Notes: a model not told the origin generated them from the sequence alone. Counted from the stretch's first letter, positions 13,001 through 23,305 are shown. The stretch: DNA of 64,000 nucleotides from Microcyclospora pomicola (GCA_002786065.1 NHNY01000005.1:682001-746000); one strand, 5' to 3'. Made by a program: numbers and translations.

Positions 13001-13120
13001 TGCTCGACTTGGACGGGCCCACGTGTGGGGATCGTCGCGGCTTCAAAGGAAAGGCCGGGTAACCGCCCCGTTTGAAGTCCCGTCTGAAACGCACCAAGAC
13101 CCACCTGGCCATATGTACCT
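10013..13120. other. Gene-poor 3.1 kb stretch
   Basis: No frame here shows family resemblance, sustained codon bias or a credible exon chain. It contains the CCR4 5' flank on one side. On the other is a CT-rich stretch (12700-12900) that may be the promoter and leader of the methyltransferase gene. Base composition is like the rest of the window, so there is no sign of mutated repeats. A species-specific non-coding RNA or small gene cannot be ruled out. Confidence 0.5.
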
Positions 13121-14644
13121 ATGGAGGGAGTGATCTATGCGTATACCGGAGGCAAATCAGAAGCGCAGCAGGAGTACACCGCTCGCCGCCTGGCACAAAT
13201 CGCGTCTCAACGGCGCCAACGCAGAGGCTCGGAGCTTGTCAGCAGGGAGATTCGGCGCGCAGATGATCCCCAGAGCCTATTCTTATCCTCACCACCACTA
13301 TCGCCAACGTCGCTAACGCCGCCAACGTCGCCATCCTCGCCACGCTCCGGCATATATCACCACCATCACCGCTTCTCTTCCCTCAAGGATGTTCCCGTCG
13401 ATACCTCATTCGCTTCGTCATCGTCGTCGGCGATGATGTCGATGTGGACGGAGAATCCCCCCCGCCGCAGCAACATCGACATGACCAATTCCTCTCCGCA
13501 CTCGGAGCTTAACCATCGGGACTTGCTCATTCAGCCCTTCGAGTTGCGCTATGGACGGCGGTATCTACGTGATGGGTCTTATCCTTTGCCCTGCGACCTG
13601 GCTGAAATCCAACGCCAGAATCTGAGGACCTTACTGGCCTATCAAGTCTTCGGACGCGCAGTGTGCTCCCCAAACATACAGCACAATATCCCACGGCGAG
13701 TCCTGGAGATCGGATGTGGTGGAGGGTATTGGAGCGCCCTGTGTCACGAGTACTTCTCATCTCTCGGGTTTCCCAATGTTTCGTTTACAGGGATTGACCT
13801 CGCCCCCTTGGCTCCGGACTATCGAAGGCAAGGTATGAACTGGACATTTGTGCAACACGACCTGCGCCGGATGCCGCTACCATTCAGCGATGGCGAATTC
13901 GATCTCGTCGTGTTAAAGGATGTCAGCCTAGCGATGCCACAAGGCACCGCTTATCAGCGTGTCGTTGATGATTTCATACGTGTTCTGCGTGAAGGCGGGA
14001 CATATGAAATCTGGGAATCCGATTATGCGGTGCGCAGTCTGCTTCCACACCCGCCACTACCAGTGGGGACCAAATTGAATGATCAGAATGTCGCTGATGC
14101 GACTTCGACATATCTGGTGGAACCTGGCACTCCATTCGCGCCAGCGCAAAACAAATACATTCGGCAAGCCAGCGGCTGGTTAGACACTGCTTTCTCGAAG
14201 CGCCGCTTGCTATCCACACCTTGCGCACGGATTGCGCAGCTCATGCTTAACGAAACCAGTCTGATTGAGAATGGATGGCGACGCATCGCAATCCCACTAA
14301 GCGAGATGTGGTGGGAGCGAGAAGATTATCTCGCGGATTCTCCAGTCTCACATTATAGAAGCAAAGATCCGCACGCCCAAAACAGGAAACCCGTGACCGT
14401 AGATCAGCTTGCATTGAGGCAGACGGCATTGATGACGTTCTTGCAACAGATTGAGAGTATGGAGCCAATGTTGAAAGAAGCGAGCGGTAAAAGCTCAGAA
14501 GGGTGGGCTCAATGGAAAGCCAGCATGATGGCCAATGTGATGGACCCGGACCGAGACAGGTCAAAGCCAGCGCTGACCGGAGAAGCGTTGGAGATCGGCG
14601 CATGGTATGCCGTGAAGAGGAGCCATGGAAATCGACGACATTGA
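13121..14644 (+). CDS. Class I SAM-dependent methyltransferase
   Basis: A single exon of 507 aa. A Rossmann methyltransferase core begins near residue 192: motif I is VLEIGCGGGYW (194-204), an acidic motif II follows (FTGIDLAPL), and FDLVVLKDVSLAM is the post-II region. The C-terminal half ends LEIGAWYAVKRS. The first 130 residues start with a conserved-looking MEGVIYAYTGGKSEAQQEYT and then become Ser/Pro-rich, with a His run at 80-83. The substrate is unknown; such fungal enzymes range from small-molecule to regulatory methyltransferases. The ATG at 13121 is the first in frame and begins that N-terminal motif. It runs towards the LYRM5 homologue. Methyltransferase call firm, role open. Confidence 0.88.
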   Translation: MEGVIYAYTGGKSEAQQEYTARRLAQIASQRRQRRGSELVSREIRRADDPQSLFLSSPPLSPTSLTPPTSPSSPRSGIYHHHHRFSSLKDVPVDTSFASSSSSAMMSMWTENPPRRSNIDMTNSSPHSELNHRDLLIQPFELRYGRRYLRDGSYPLPCDLAEIQRQNLRTLLAYQVFGRAVCSPNIQHNIPRRVLEIGCGGGYWSALCHEYFSSLGFPNVSFTGIDLAPLAPDYRRQGMNWTFVQHDLRRMPLPFSDGEFDLVVLKDVSLAMPQGTAYQRVVDDFIRVLREGGTYEIWESDYAVRSLLPHPPLPVGTKLNDQNVADATSTYLVEPGTPFAPAQNKYIRQASGWLDTAFSKRRLLSTPCARIAQLMLNETSLIENGWRRIAIPLSEMWWEREDYLADSPVSHYRSKDPHAQNRKPVTVDQLALRQTALMTFLQQIESMEPMLKEASGKSSEGWAQWKASMMANVMDPDRDRSKPALTGEALEIGAWYAVKRSHGNRRH

Positions 14645-14799
14645 CGAAACCTGGATGATTCGCATTTCGAGAGACCGACCTGGGATCCTCAGCGGTCATA
14701 TGATCGCCTTCGTCGCAGAACGTCCCAAAAATAGGGCTCGCCGAGCGAAACCAGCAATGATCGTGGCATGCGATTCAGCCATCAGGCATGGTTTGGGGA

Positions 14800-15418
14800 T
14801 CAGATCTTGTCATATCGTTGTCTGAGCGCGCGGTAGCGTTTGAGGTAATATCTGCAAGTCGCAGGTACGGAGTTAGCGGATTCATTCTTTTACGGCTTCA
14901 TTTTCTCACGGCCTTGTGTAGCAACAGATACCCATGCAGAACTTAAGAGGGAAGGGAGGCTTTTGTTTGGACGTCGTCATGGATCCCCGAAAGGCAAATC
15001 AATGGAGTAAGAACTTACAATGCTTCAATCTCTACAACTCGTACCAAGACCGCCATTGACTGTCAGCAAGATGCATCTCCGTGCCGTCGTTTGTAGCATC
15101 TCACTACAGTAGGAAGTGCGCACCTTTCTTCACAAACTCGGCCCGCGCTATGCCTTGACGGATCTTCTCGTCGTCGTGTAAGTCGGCATTCGCGGAGAAC
15201 GCCTTGCGTAGCCGTGTGGTGAAGTACTCGGCACCAAGGGGATAGGAGCGACCTAGATAGAGGAGTTCTACACATGATTGTCAGAGGGATATACGCAGCA
15301 GAATACGTGTAGAGCGGATGACAGGGTGAATGGAGAGCGGTATAAGAGCCGTTTGAGACGCACCTTTGTAGATTCTGATCACCTGGTGGCGAAGTGAAGG
15401 GGACGAAGGCGCGGACAT
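14800..15418 (-). CDS. LYRM5: LYR-motif protein, ETFRF1/LYRM5 homologue
   Basis: Four small exons, complement(14800..14851, 15019..15031, 15124..15267, 15364..15418), give 87 aa, against 88 in human ETFRF1. In animals this matrix protein removes FAD from electron-transfer flavoprotein and so tunes fatty-acid and amino-acid oxidation. Conserved parts are [20 protein letters not shown] (residues 15-34) across intron 1, [16 protein letters not shown] in exon 2, and [13 protein letters not shown] near the C-terminus. Introns are 96, 92 and 167 bases with good donors (GTGCGT, GTGCGC, GTAAGT). Exon 3 is a 13-base microexon coding EIEA; every junction keeps the family reading. It is head-to-head with a thioesterase gene, 247 bases away. 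Automated gene finders could easily miss it. Confidence 0.88.
15032..15123 (-). other. Intron flanking a 13-base microexon (15019-15031)
   Basis: The intron ends TTGTAG at 15032. The next exon is only AGATTGAAGCATT before a strong GTAAGT donor at 15018. It supplies the EIEAL segment that ETFRF1 proteins have before YYLKRYR, which is why I accept it. Confidence 0.75.
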
Positions 15419-15665
15419 GTCTTTTGAGTGTCTTCGATGCTCGAAAAGATACCACGCCGCGACTTCGTTGCTGTATGTCAAAGCGAAAGGAGGAGATCTC
15501 AAGGCATGGAGGAGGCCTGGTGAATACATGTATGAAGCAGTGATGATGATTTCGGAAGCTCGGTTCAACATCCGCACGCGCTACCGCAGTGTGCATACAA
15601 CAATATCACAGCCCGGGACTCATGGACTCGTTGCTAGACAATCCCACAACTCCAATGATCGTGGA
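15419..15665. promoter_or_regulatory. Shared promoter of LYRM5 homologue and thioesterase
   Basis: 247 bases lie between the two divergent start codons (15418 minus, 15666 plus). Both products appear mitochondrial, so co-regulation is plausible. No factor site was identified by eye. Confidence 0.45.
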
Positions 15666-16710
15666 ATGAGTGTGGTCAAATCCCCTGCATCGCTTCGTCG
15701 ATGTCTACCCTCCCGAATCCAGCCTGCCTTTGAGGTGCCACGGCGATGGCAGTCCTCCTCCGCCGCTTTTGTCGATACCCGATTCCTGTCCGATGTCAAG
15801 CGACGACTCGGCCACTGTATCACGTTCGGCTTGCAGCCAGCGCAGACCGCACAAGCCGGGCAGATCCTGCGTGAGATATCGCAAGATTGGCGGGAGTTGA
15901 TCGCGGGCAGCGAAGGCTTCCTAACTGGCGCGAACCGTCGAGGATTGTTCAGGCACGAGGTCGTATGGGGTGAACAAGACAGTATGGTATGAAACACACG
16001 GACGCCTCCCTTGGTCAGCACATAGCTGTGGATATGCTAGGATTACAAATGGAAGAGTAGTCCTAGAGATCTGCTTGCTTGCTCGCTGCTGTACATTGGA
16101 GGCTAAGGGTGTCAAACAAAAGGGACATGTGAACAACGTCGTGTACAACCGCTACGCCGAGTCGGGTCGCATTCAATGGGCACAGAAAATCGCCAATCAT
16201 ATCGATCCGACGAACCGCCAGGCTTGGAGCGAGCTGTGGACGCCGCGCGGTGTAGGTCTAATTCTAAGAAGCATTACGACAGAGTTTAAATTTGTATGTT
16301 CTGTCCAACGTATACTGTCGGCTGAAGGCAACAGACTGACAAGATTGTGCGTTCCTGCTGCCCGATAGCCCATGACATGGCCGGATCGTATCACGGTCTA
16401 TCATAAGCTTCGCACGGAACCAGGTCCCGGGACAGACAGTTTTATCCTGGAAGTCGTGATTCTGTCGGAGCGGCATCAACGGCCTGCAGCGAGGTGTATT
16501 GAGGACATCGTTGTGTATGACTACATCAAGGGCAAGAAAGCGCCGCTGAAGCCGTTCATGACCGATGTATTTCAAGAGACATGGCGATTGCAAGAGCAAG
16601 CCAAAAAGACATGGAGCAGGAAGGCGAAGGATCTTTTGGAGCGCGTGACGAAGCTCGAGAAGGAGAGCTGGGATCGTGAGGGCGCAGTGGAAGATATGGG
16701 CGGTCCTTGA
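15666..16710 (+). CDS. Mitochondrial hotdog-fold acyl-CoA thioesterase-like protein
   Basis: Three exons, join(15666..15986, 16123..16293, 16369..16710), give 277 aa. The N-terminus (MSVVKSPASLRRCLPSRIQP, then RRWQSS) is basic, Ser-rich and free of acidic residues for about 30 positions, like a matrix-targeting peptide. The 4HBT signature follows: VVWGEQDSM, then GHVNNVVYNRYAESGR after intron 1, where the Asp and the HVNN are the family's active-site features. PMTWPDRITVYHKL starts exon 3, and a charged helical tail ends the protein. Intron 1 (136 bases) uses an AAAAG acceptor, chosen because it rebuilds DSMGHVNN exactly. The substrate chain length is unknown. It may hydrolyse acyl-CoAs in mitochondria; a non-enzymatic role is possible. 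Confidence 0.83.
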
Positions 16711-16911
16711 GTGCGACGATTGTAGGTGCCTACGAAAGTGGCTTTACTAATGTGCTAGGTGAAGACGACCTTCCCGCCGTGTGACATAGGTCCCATCGCC
16801 GACAACCCTCATTGATCGGTTGCATGTGTAACTCTCATAGATCTCGTACGCATAGTCCGCCACCGAGTGATATACAACAAACACCTATATGCCTTGTGAC
16901 GCTGCACATAC

Positions 16912-17781
16912 TTATGCATCTAAATCTTCCTGCTCAGCTGGCCAGAAAAGCCATGCCAGAACAATGATAAACTTCATCATTACAGCCGTCCATAGTGCTC
17001 CGGTCAGACCAAGATCAGTACGTGCCCAAAGACCACCGAGCACGGCTCCAAGCATGAGCAGCACTGGTGCCGCAGCTCGTCGATTTCTTTCTACGTTCTC
17101 TGCCAATCCAGCCGTGAAGAGCTTCTGGTCCGAAAACAGGTCACAATAGATACTAGTGAGCACCACGCTCGTCAACGAGTTGTACTGCAATGCTCTACTC
17201 GAAACTGTTTGACCGGCAGACTGGAATGCACACAGCGCGATGGCCAGACCTATCCAGACAGACACCGGTCCATCTCTCCCCGTTCTCGGACCTAGGGTCA
17301 CCATAAATGCTGCTGCCGAGGTCATCAGGAGTTGGATGGTATATGAAGATACCATGACCCAACGCTTGCGCTGGCCGAAGACGTGGTGCCATCGGCTGAA
17401 GAAGAAGCTTCCGAGAGCAAAGCTGGCGATCGAAATGCCGGCGCGGATGCATCGATTGTCCCTGTCCGGGGCAACGAGGCCGAGACCGAAGTAGATCGTA
17501 TTGCCTGAGATCTGTCAGTCGCTCGGAGGGACCTTGCTCGAGTGGCGAGAAACGAGTGACTAACCGGTCTGCATGCTTAGAAAGCTTCCCCAGATGAATG
17601 TACTACTGCTGTCCAATAGCCCAGTGATCATATAGCAGGCGAGGAGGATCAGATCGCCCCAGCTCCTGCTCACATCCTGGGTGAGATGCTCGCGTAATCG
17701 ACCAGGGATGCTGGAGCCAGCACTGCGCTTGCGGCCTAGCAAAGCCGTTTGTTCTCCACCATCATGGTCCGGCGAAGACAT
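16912..17781 (-). CDS. DUF1275 (YoaK-type) membrane protein
   Basis: Two exons, complement(16912..17504, 17565..17781), give 269 aa. The first 35 residues are hydrophilic (MSSPDHDGGEQTALLGRKR). Hydrophobic segments then follow: LILLACYMITGLLDSSSTFI with the family's SFLSMQTGNTI, ISIASFALGSFFF, a segment after VMVSSYTIQLL, VWIGLAIALCAFQSAGQ, a stretch with YNSLTSVVLTSIY, VLLMLGAVLGGLW and a last helix near the C-terminus. The MQTGN motif is split by the 60-base intron and restored in frame. DUF1275 proteins are widespread in bacteria and fungi; transport is suspected but not known. It sits 571 bases from the divergent SGT1/ECD gene. Confidence 0.87.
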
Positions 17782-18352
17782 ACCCTGGGCCAGACGAGCA
17801 AGTCAAGAAAGGGCAGGCTTTGACACCCGGATCACTCCTAAGCGTGGTCGGGGTGGGTGGCAGAGACAGCGTAGAGATAGAATAAAGGCAAGGCATCTGA
17901 AGCAAGCAGACGGGAATTATACCGCTGACTAATCGCCTTCACTCGTGCACTTTCATCATGATGCTCAATCTGGACATCCTCTGCTGAACAGCGTTACTGA
18001 CTCTGCCTACTACTCTTTATTAGACATTGCTAAGGCGACGGCACTAATTGCGTCCCATCAATCAGCTTGGAGTTTTGTGTGTCTTAGAATGATGGCTTAC
18101 CTAAGTAGGGTTGGGATGAAAGATCGCTAGCGCTTGTCGTAAGTGCTCAGATACGCTACACGTCTGCGAGGTGTTGGAAACAGAGGTTTGCCGGTCCAAG
18201 GCTGCCAGGAACAACACGATCACTCAATCTCGAAGCAAGGCACAACTCAACTCATTAACAAACCCGGCGACTTCACCTCTTAATACTTACAATCTGACGT
18301 GTGAAGTCCAACTGGGAAACGCAAGTGGACCACAGAGCCGAGCCTCTGCAAG
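17782..18352. promoter_or_regulatory. Divergent promoter region, DUF1275 / SGT1-ECD
   Basis: 571 bases between divergent start codons with no supportable gene. No clear TATA or repeat was seen. Confidence 0.4.
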
Positions 18353-20338
18353 ATGGTGAATGTGGAATTTTTCCCAGATGAAGGGTCAAAGTGGTTTGGT
18401 GAAGGATTCGAGGGGTTTCCTAAACGCCTACCCGACGACTGCGTGGAATACGTGCTGTATGTTCTTGACGAAGGTTTCAAAAACGCATTTGCCACGTTGA
18501 CGAGACTTAACCAGATCCTGAAGGCCACAAGAGAATGGCGGAAAGACCTGCTGAAAGATTACATCTGGCAGCGTGATGCTTTCGACTTCAAGGTCTTGCC
18601 GGATACCTCGTCCGATGACTTTCAGCCATCAAGCAAGACCGCAGCCATAACGCCACATCTGCAAGGCAGAGTCAATTTTGGCGACTCAATTGCCGATGAG
18701 TGGCTTGTGGTCTATCTGCTTCTTGAACTCAGCAAGCAATACCCAGATGCTTGGATACGTGTCTACGATACCGACGGCGAGTTCCTACTCATCGAAGCTG
18801 CCAATACGCTGCCAAAATGGCTAAACCCGGAGATTGCAGAGAACCGGGTGTGGATTAGCAATGGACATCTACGCATAATCCCGCTCGATGACAGTTCTTC
18901 ACCGGGAAGCCTCTCAACTCAGAAAGCACTCGATTTTATTCGCAAGAGTCCTGACGAACCCACCATCTCACCATTCATCGAAGACGAAGCGTTCTTCCGT
19001 ATTCGCGATCATCCTTCAGCCATAACATCGTCCCTACACCACGCTTTTGTATCCATACCACGAAAGCTGGCGTATCTCCTCCACGAACGTCGAGCTCTGG
19101 TGTCTCCCGCTATCGAAAGCTTTTATCTCCGCGATCCTGTCAGTCTCAAACCTCTTGCTACAAAAGATTTGTCTACGCTCAACTTTGCACCGGAAGATTT
19201 CGTGTTGGTCAGCACCAAATTTACCAAAGTTGGCTATGCGCAGCTGCGATCACAGGTCTTTGAAACGCCGCCCGCATGGACCGCCATAACTCCGCGGGTT
19301 GATGACGCACGAGTAAGCATTGGTATGAAGCTCACCTGTGGCTTCGAGATGCTGATCAGTGACGCTGCGAACCAAGATAAGCAGAGTGTGCGAGAGATGA
19401 AAGTCTTCTTAGATGACATCGAGAGCGGCGAGGAAGCCCTTCCCACGAACAAGGACATCGCGGCTTGGCCACAGACTGAGGATGACGACAAATGGCTCGA
19501 CATAGATTACACAGATTTCGAGAACGAGCTCGCGGGGAAAGCTAAGTCCAAGACCAGTTCTGGAAGCGCGGCAAAAGGTGATGGCTTTGGTGATCAGCAT
19601 GCTCAGGAAAACTTGCGCAAGATGGTCTCTCGCTTTGAAGACTTCCTCGACGATGACGATGCTGGTGCTGGAGGTGTCGATGATGACGAAAGCGGCGACG
19701 AAGACAGCGAAGACGATGACTCTGCTGAGCCGAAGGACGAGCTTCCGTATACAGATGCAGATTTCGAGCAGGCGATGAAAGAGACGCTCAGCATGCCAAA
19801 GGACGAGCTCGAGAAGACTGGACTCCTCGATGAAGCCCGAAGACTAGCAATAGCCGACGCGGAGGACGGTAGCGAGGTCGATGAGGATGAGGAGATGAAG
19901 AAAGTGATGGAGCTGATGGAGAAAGAACTTAAAGGCCATGGTGCCTTGAATCTTGGCGGCGAAAAGACAGGAAAACCTAAAGTTGATGACAAGGCGAGCG
20001 TCAAGTCTAAAAGCAAAGTTCAGAACGGCCTGCAAGCTGGAAAGCGTGTTCAGTTTGGCCCCGAGCGACCACCAGGGATGAAGCCAATCCATGGCGAAGT
20101 TGACGAAGACTCTGACGATGACAGCAGACCTCTTGGCCCGGGCGATGAAGATCTCCAGCCTGGCGATGGAGAGCTGAGTTCTGATGACGAGGAATTCAAT
20201 GATGTTGATCTGGGACTTGCGAGGAACATGCTGGAGGCGTTCAAAGGCCAGTCAGGAATGGCGGGGCCAGCTGGAAATCTTATGAAGTCGCTTGGGATCA
20301 ACATGCCACGAGATGAAGCAGATGAAGACCAAAAGTAG
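18353..20338 (+). CDS. ECD: SGT1/ecdysoneless family protein
   Basis: A single exon of 661 aa, matching the SGT1 (ecdysoneless homologue) family, which is distinct from the co-chaperone SGT1. Ecd proteins are implicated in pre-mRNA splicing, via Prp8/U5 snRNP, and cell-cycle control; yeast complementation linked them to glycolytic gene expression. Family landmarks are DDCVEYVLYVLD near residue 30, NFGDSIADEWLVVYLLLELS (about 105-125), then PDAWIRVYDTDGEFLLIEAA and PKWLNPEIAENRVWI. The C-terminal third is very acidic (DDDDAGAG, DDESGDEDSEDDD), with a final ARNMLEAFKGQSG that recurs in the family. The ATG at 18353 begins MVNVEFF; no introns are needed. Confidence 0.92.
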   Translation: MVNVEFFPDEGSKWFGEGFEGFPKRLPDDCVEYVLYVLDEGFKNAFATLTRLNQILKATREWRKDLLKDYIWQRDAFDFKVLPDTSSDDFQPSSKTAAITPHLQGRVNFGDSIADEWLVVYLLLELSKQYPDAWIRVYDTDGEFLLIEAANTLPKWLNPEIAENRVWISNGHLRIIPLDDSSSPGSLSTQKALDFIRKSPDEPTISPFIEDEAFFRIRDHPSAITSSLHHAFVSIPRKLAYLLHERRALVSPAIESFYLRDPVSLKPLATKDLSTLNFAPEDFVLVSTKFTKVGYAQLRSQVFETPPAWTAITPRVDDARVSIGMKLTCGFEMLISDAANQDKQSVREMKVFLDDIESGEEALPTNKDIAAWPQTEDDDKWLDIDYTDFENELAGKAKSKTSSGSAAKGDGFGDQHAQENLRKMVSRFEDFLDDDDAGAGGVDDDESGDEDSEDDDSAEPKDELPYTDADFEQAMKETLSMPKDELEKTGLLDEARRLAIADAEDGSEVDEDEEMKKVMELMEKELKGHGALNLGGEKTGKPKVDDKASVKSKSKVQNGLQAGKRVQFGPERPPGMKPIHGEVDEDSDDDSRPLGPGDEDLQPGDGELSSDDEEFNDVDLGLARNMLEAFKGQSGMAGPAGNLMKSLGINMPRDEADEDQK

Positions 20339-20876
20339 ACGTAACTTTTACGAAGCACAGCTGCAGATTTGGGCGAGTATGAAGCTAGGCCAGACTGAGT
20401 CGTGAACGTTCCGGTAGTATTACACAAATAGGCTACTATTGAGTATCCTATGTACTGTTCTCACAGCTTGGTTGTTCGTCCTCGTTCATCGCATCACTAT
20501 CGAAACAATGCCACACAGCCGACTCGAGTAGCGCTACTGTACATAGGTGTCCTGCCCAAATGACCCCCTCCCCATCACAAGGTCAAGGTGCCATCTGAAT
20601 ACCTTAGGCGGTGAGGAACCTCCAATCATATGAGCTATGTGAGATAGACTCCACCAAGACTTGTTCGATATCTGACCATCGACTCGTTCTCAAGTGGCAC
20701 ATATATCCAGAAGGAAGCGACGGTACAGCACGAACGTCCGCTGGGAATCCATAAAGAAGGGGCCAGCCAGGCAGGACACCACAGTACATGACCTCACGCA
20801 TAGGAAGCCAGCACTACAGCTTACCCAGTGTGCTAAGACGAAGATCGTGGACTGATTGGAAGATCGTGGATTCAGA
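20339..20876. other. Intergenic, convergent 3' flanks
   Basis: 538 bases between convergent ECD and APH-kinase genes. No gene or repeat was seen. Confidence 0.5.
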
Positions 20877-21875
20877 TCAGATTGTGGCCAGGCTTACGTA
20901 TTGGAAGGAGCGGAAATACTCAAATGGCGCTGGGTCTAGGATCCTGGACACGTATTCGTCTTTCCAGTCTGTGTCGGGCCAAGCAACGCACTGAGCTTTC
21001 AGCCCCTCCCAATATACGGGATACCATCCAGATTGATGCCAATCAATGATCGCCACAATACGAGGTCTACCATTGCCAACTCGCGAAACCAGGATGTTGC
21101 TTTGATCAAGATCCCCGTGAGTGAACACGACTGGTATGTCGTCTCTGAAACCTTGGAGCTCCTCGATCTCTTTCCTTGCGTCCTTGATGCCAGGCCTGGC
21201 TCGTAATGTCAGGCGCGCAAAAGCGTCGTGGAAGTCTTTGACGCTCGCGAAAGGCCCTGCTGGATACATGCCACACAAAGCGTCGTGAAACATTATGTCT
21301 CGGAGACTTTGACCTCCAATCTGTTTCAGCTGTGGGCTGCCGATTGCTGATACGCCAGTCCACCACGATGTGAGCATGCTCCGACACCGTCCAAATAATG
21401 ATACGTCTTCAGCACCCTCCGGCGCAATACGTCGCCAGGCTGCTATCATAGCTTTTAGATCCTCGCACAGTCTCGATTTGTCTTCCAAGGATAGCTGCGG
21501 CCATCGATCATACAGGCGATCTCCGGAGACTGCTTCCATGTATAAGAACACTTGACCACGGTCTTGCGACCATCCATAGATCTCCGGTACCGGTACAGAG
21601 TCTCGCAGGTATTTGCCTATGAACCAAAGGCATTGACCCTCGGCGATAGTGACGTCTGTTCCCCATTTCACGATGAGTCCTTGATCAGGGAATCGTACGG
21701 GATCTGGACGATGTAAATTACGAATGTTGATACCCTGTTGCTCGGCTTGTCTGCGCACTTCATCGGGTTCTGGAAGTAGCCTCGATTCCTCGCCTGACGG
21801 CAAGTCGCGATTGAAAACGACACAGTCGTCATACGGTAGCTCGCCTTGGTGGACTTTGATTGATTCCATTGCCAT
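20877..21875 (-). CDS. Aminoglycoside-phosphotransferase-fold kinase
   Basis: One exon of 332 aa if started at the ATG at 21875; a second ATG six bases on (21869) is equally possible. The frame is open further upstream but with no ATG. The APH/protein-kinase-like fold is shown by LIVKWGTDVTIAEGQ (N-lobe Lys), the catalytic loop THGDLDQSNILV, and the metal-binding IVAIIDWHQSGWYPVYWE. These fungal families are expanded and act on small molecules or unknown acceptors; antibiotic resistance is not implied. It is head-to-head, 483 bases away, with an uncharacterised gene. The substrate is unknown. Confidence 0.85.
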   Translation of the reverse strand: MAMESIKVHQGELPYDDCVVFNRDLPSGEESRLLPEPDEVRRQAEQQGINIRNLHRPDPVRFPDQGLIVKWGTDVTIAEGQCLWFIGKYLRDSVPVPEIYGWSQDRGQVFLYMEAVSGDRLYDRWPQLSLEDKSRLCEDLKAMIAAWRRIAPEGAEDVSLFGRCRSMLTSWWTGVSAIGSPQLKQIGGQSLRDIMFHDALCGMYPAGPFASVKDFHDAFARLTLRARPGIKDARKEIEELQGFRDDIPVVFTHGDLDQSNILVSRVGNGRPRIVAIIDWHQSGWYPVYWEGLKAQCVAWPDTDWKDEYVSRILDPAPFEYFRSFQYVSLATI

Positions 21876-22358
21876 CGTATTGCTCGTAAAGGGATGCTTT
21901 ATTTTCAATGTCGATGTCGTCACGGATGTCTTACGCGCCGTGTCTGTGAGAACGACTCGAACGCTATTCCGGTGGAGGTGAGCGATTGATTGGCGCTCAC
22001 TTGCCGCCGGTGTATGTTGTTACAATTACAGGCGCCGGTATGTACATGTAGATCTATGAGATTCCCGAGGAGCTGGCCTATGAAATCCACGCTAGCGCGG
22101 ATGGGACCAGGATCATACGTTCGGTGGAGGCAGTGTCAGCACAAGAACAAGCTCTCTGAGCTGTGCCTACTGGAAAGGAAGCAGATATATCGTGCAGTGC
22201 CCCGGCGCAAGAGAGTAAGTCGCTTTCAGATAGATATCAATATCCTCCATCATCGTCAATCATAGACCCACTCTCAGTCAATCATCACTCTACTGGCTCA
22301 ATACGTTGTACGTTCTTCTTCAGCTTCATAACTATACATCGACCTTCCAAGCACAAAG
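21876..22358. promoter_or_regulatory. Divergent promoter region, APH kinase / paralogue A
   Basis: 483 bases between divergent starts. CT- and CA-rich sequence before 22359 looks like a fungal leader. No gene is supported. Confidence 0.4.
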
Positions 22359-22958
22359 ATGGAATCTCCACAAAGCGCTGTCCAATATCGTCCCATATTC
22401 CTCCTCGTATGGCCTGCCCAGCCTTTCAAGGCTCACTGGGCCATTTTCATACCTGATTCGACAGACAAGACATTCAAGAAGGGCAAATACATGCATGTGG
22501 AGGGCGCCTTGGACACCGGCTTTAAACTACAGATCGTTCGCAATTGGGACTTAGACAAGTCCAGAAGACGCCCTGGAACGCCAATTGAGATAGGCTATGT
22601 CCCAGCCGAGCTGGTTTCGGACAGCTCAACGGGAGACCAGGCATTGGTCAAAGACGCAGAGCCAAAGGATGCATTGGAGGAATTGATTGCCTCCACGCCA
22701 GCGCCAAGTGCGAGCCTGAACAAAGTCAGCTCCGGCGCTACCTCTCTTGTGCGTAACTTAACGACTACTCCTCAGGCCATACTAATACCAGAGTAGGGGA
22801 CAAGTCTATCTAGGAAACCCGAATTATCTGATTGTCAGTGGTGGGTCACTCAGTGTGTTGAGAACTTGGTGAAGAAGGGTAAGCTGGTGCCTCCGACAAA
22901 GGGGTTGAACAAGAACAAGGACCCACTCACGATATTGGAGAAGGCACCTCTCCATTGA
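22359..22958 (+). CDS. Uncharacterised fungal protein, paralogue A
   Basis: Two exons, join(22359..22748, 22797..22958), give 183 aa. Intron 48 bases (GTGCGT...GAGTAG). The protein has an N-terminal core (YRPIFLLVWPAQPFKAHWAI-FIP), a short strand-rich stretch (YMHVEGALDTGFKLQIVRNWD) and a C-terminal ELSDCQWWVTQCVENLVKKG. The same three blocks occur in the minus-strand gene at 23306-23956, which shows they are paralogues. I have seen this arrangement in fungal hypothetical proteins but cannot name a function, and assigning a DUF number would be a guess. No signal peptide or membrane helix is evident. It lies tail-to-tail with its paralogue. Confidence 0.75.
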
Positions 22959-23305
22959 AAGCTGGGCTCCAGTCTCTTGCAGTCCCCATACGCAAATCGT
23001 TCTCTAGCGCTTCAAGCAGTGCAGCTTCTATGTCAAAGTCATGTCAAAAACCCTCCAAGTTCGAACCATCCACCCACAATCTTGTGGATCCCACGCCTTC
23101 CTGCCACTTTTTGTCATGGCGGACTGACTTGTGAACAGCCTGAGTAGAACATTGTAAGCATCATCGAGACGACGCAGTGCAGTCCCATGCACAGATAGTG
23201 GTAGACACATCGTTTCATCCATATTTCATACACGTTACATACCAATGACACCGCGGGCCTGAGAAGCTCCTCGAGGAGCTACTCATTCTGTCCATGTTGG
23301 AGTAT
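22959..23305. other. Spacer between inverted paralogues
   Basis: 347 bases of convergent 3' flank. No repeat linking the two paralogues was noticed. Confidence 0.45.

Noticed and set aside
15417-15665. Upstream extension of the thioesterase frame into the LYRM5 first exon
   Set aside because: It would overlap the divergent gene; the ATG at 15666 gives a good mitochondrial presequence.
23060-23100. GTTCGAACC resembling a tRNA B box
   Set aside because: No matching T-stem, A box or acceptor stem on either strand.
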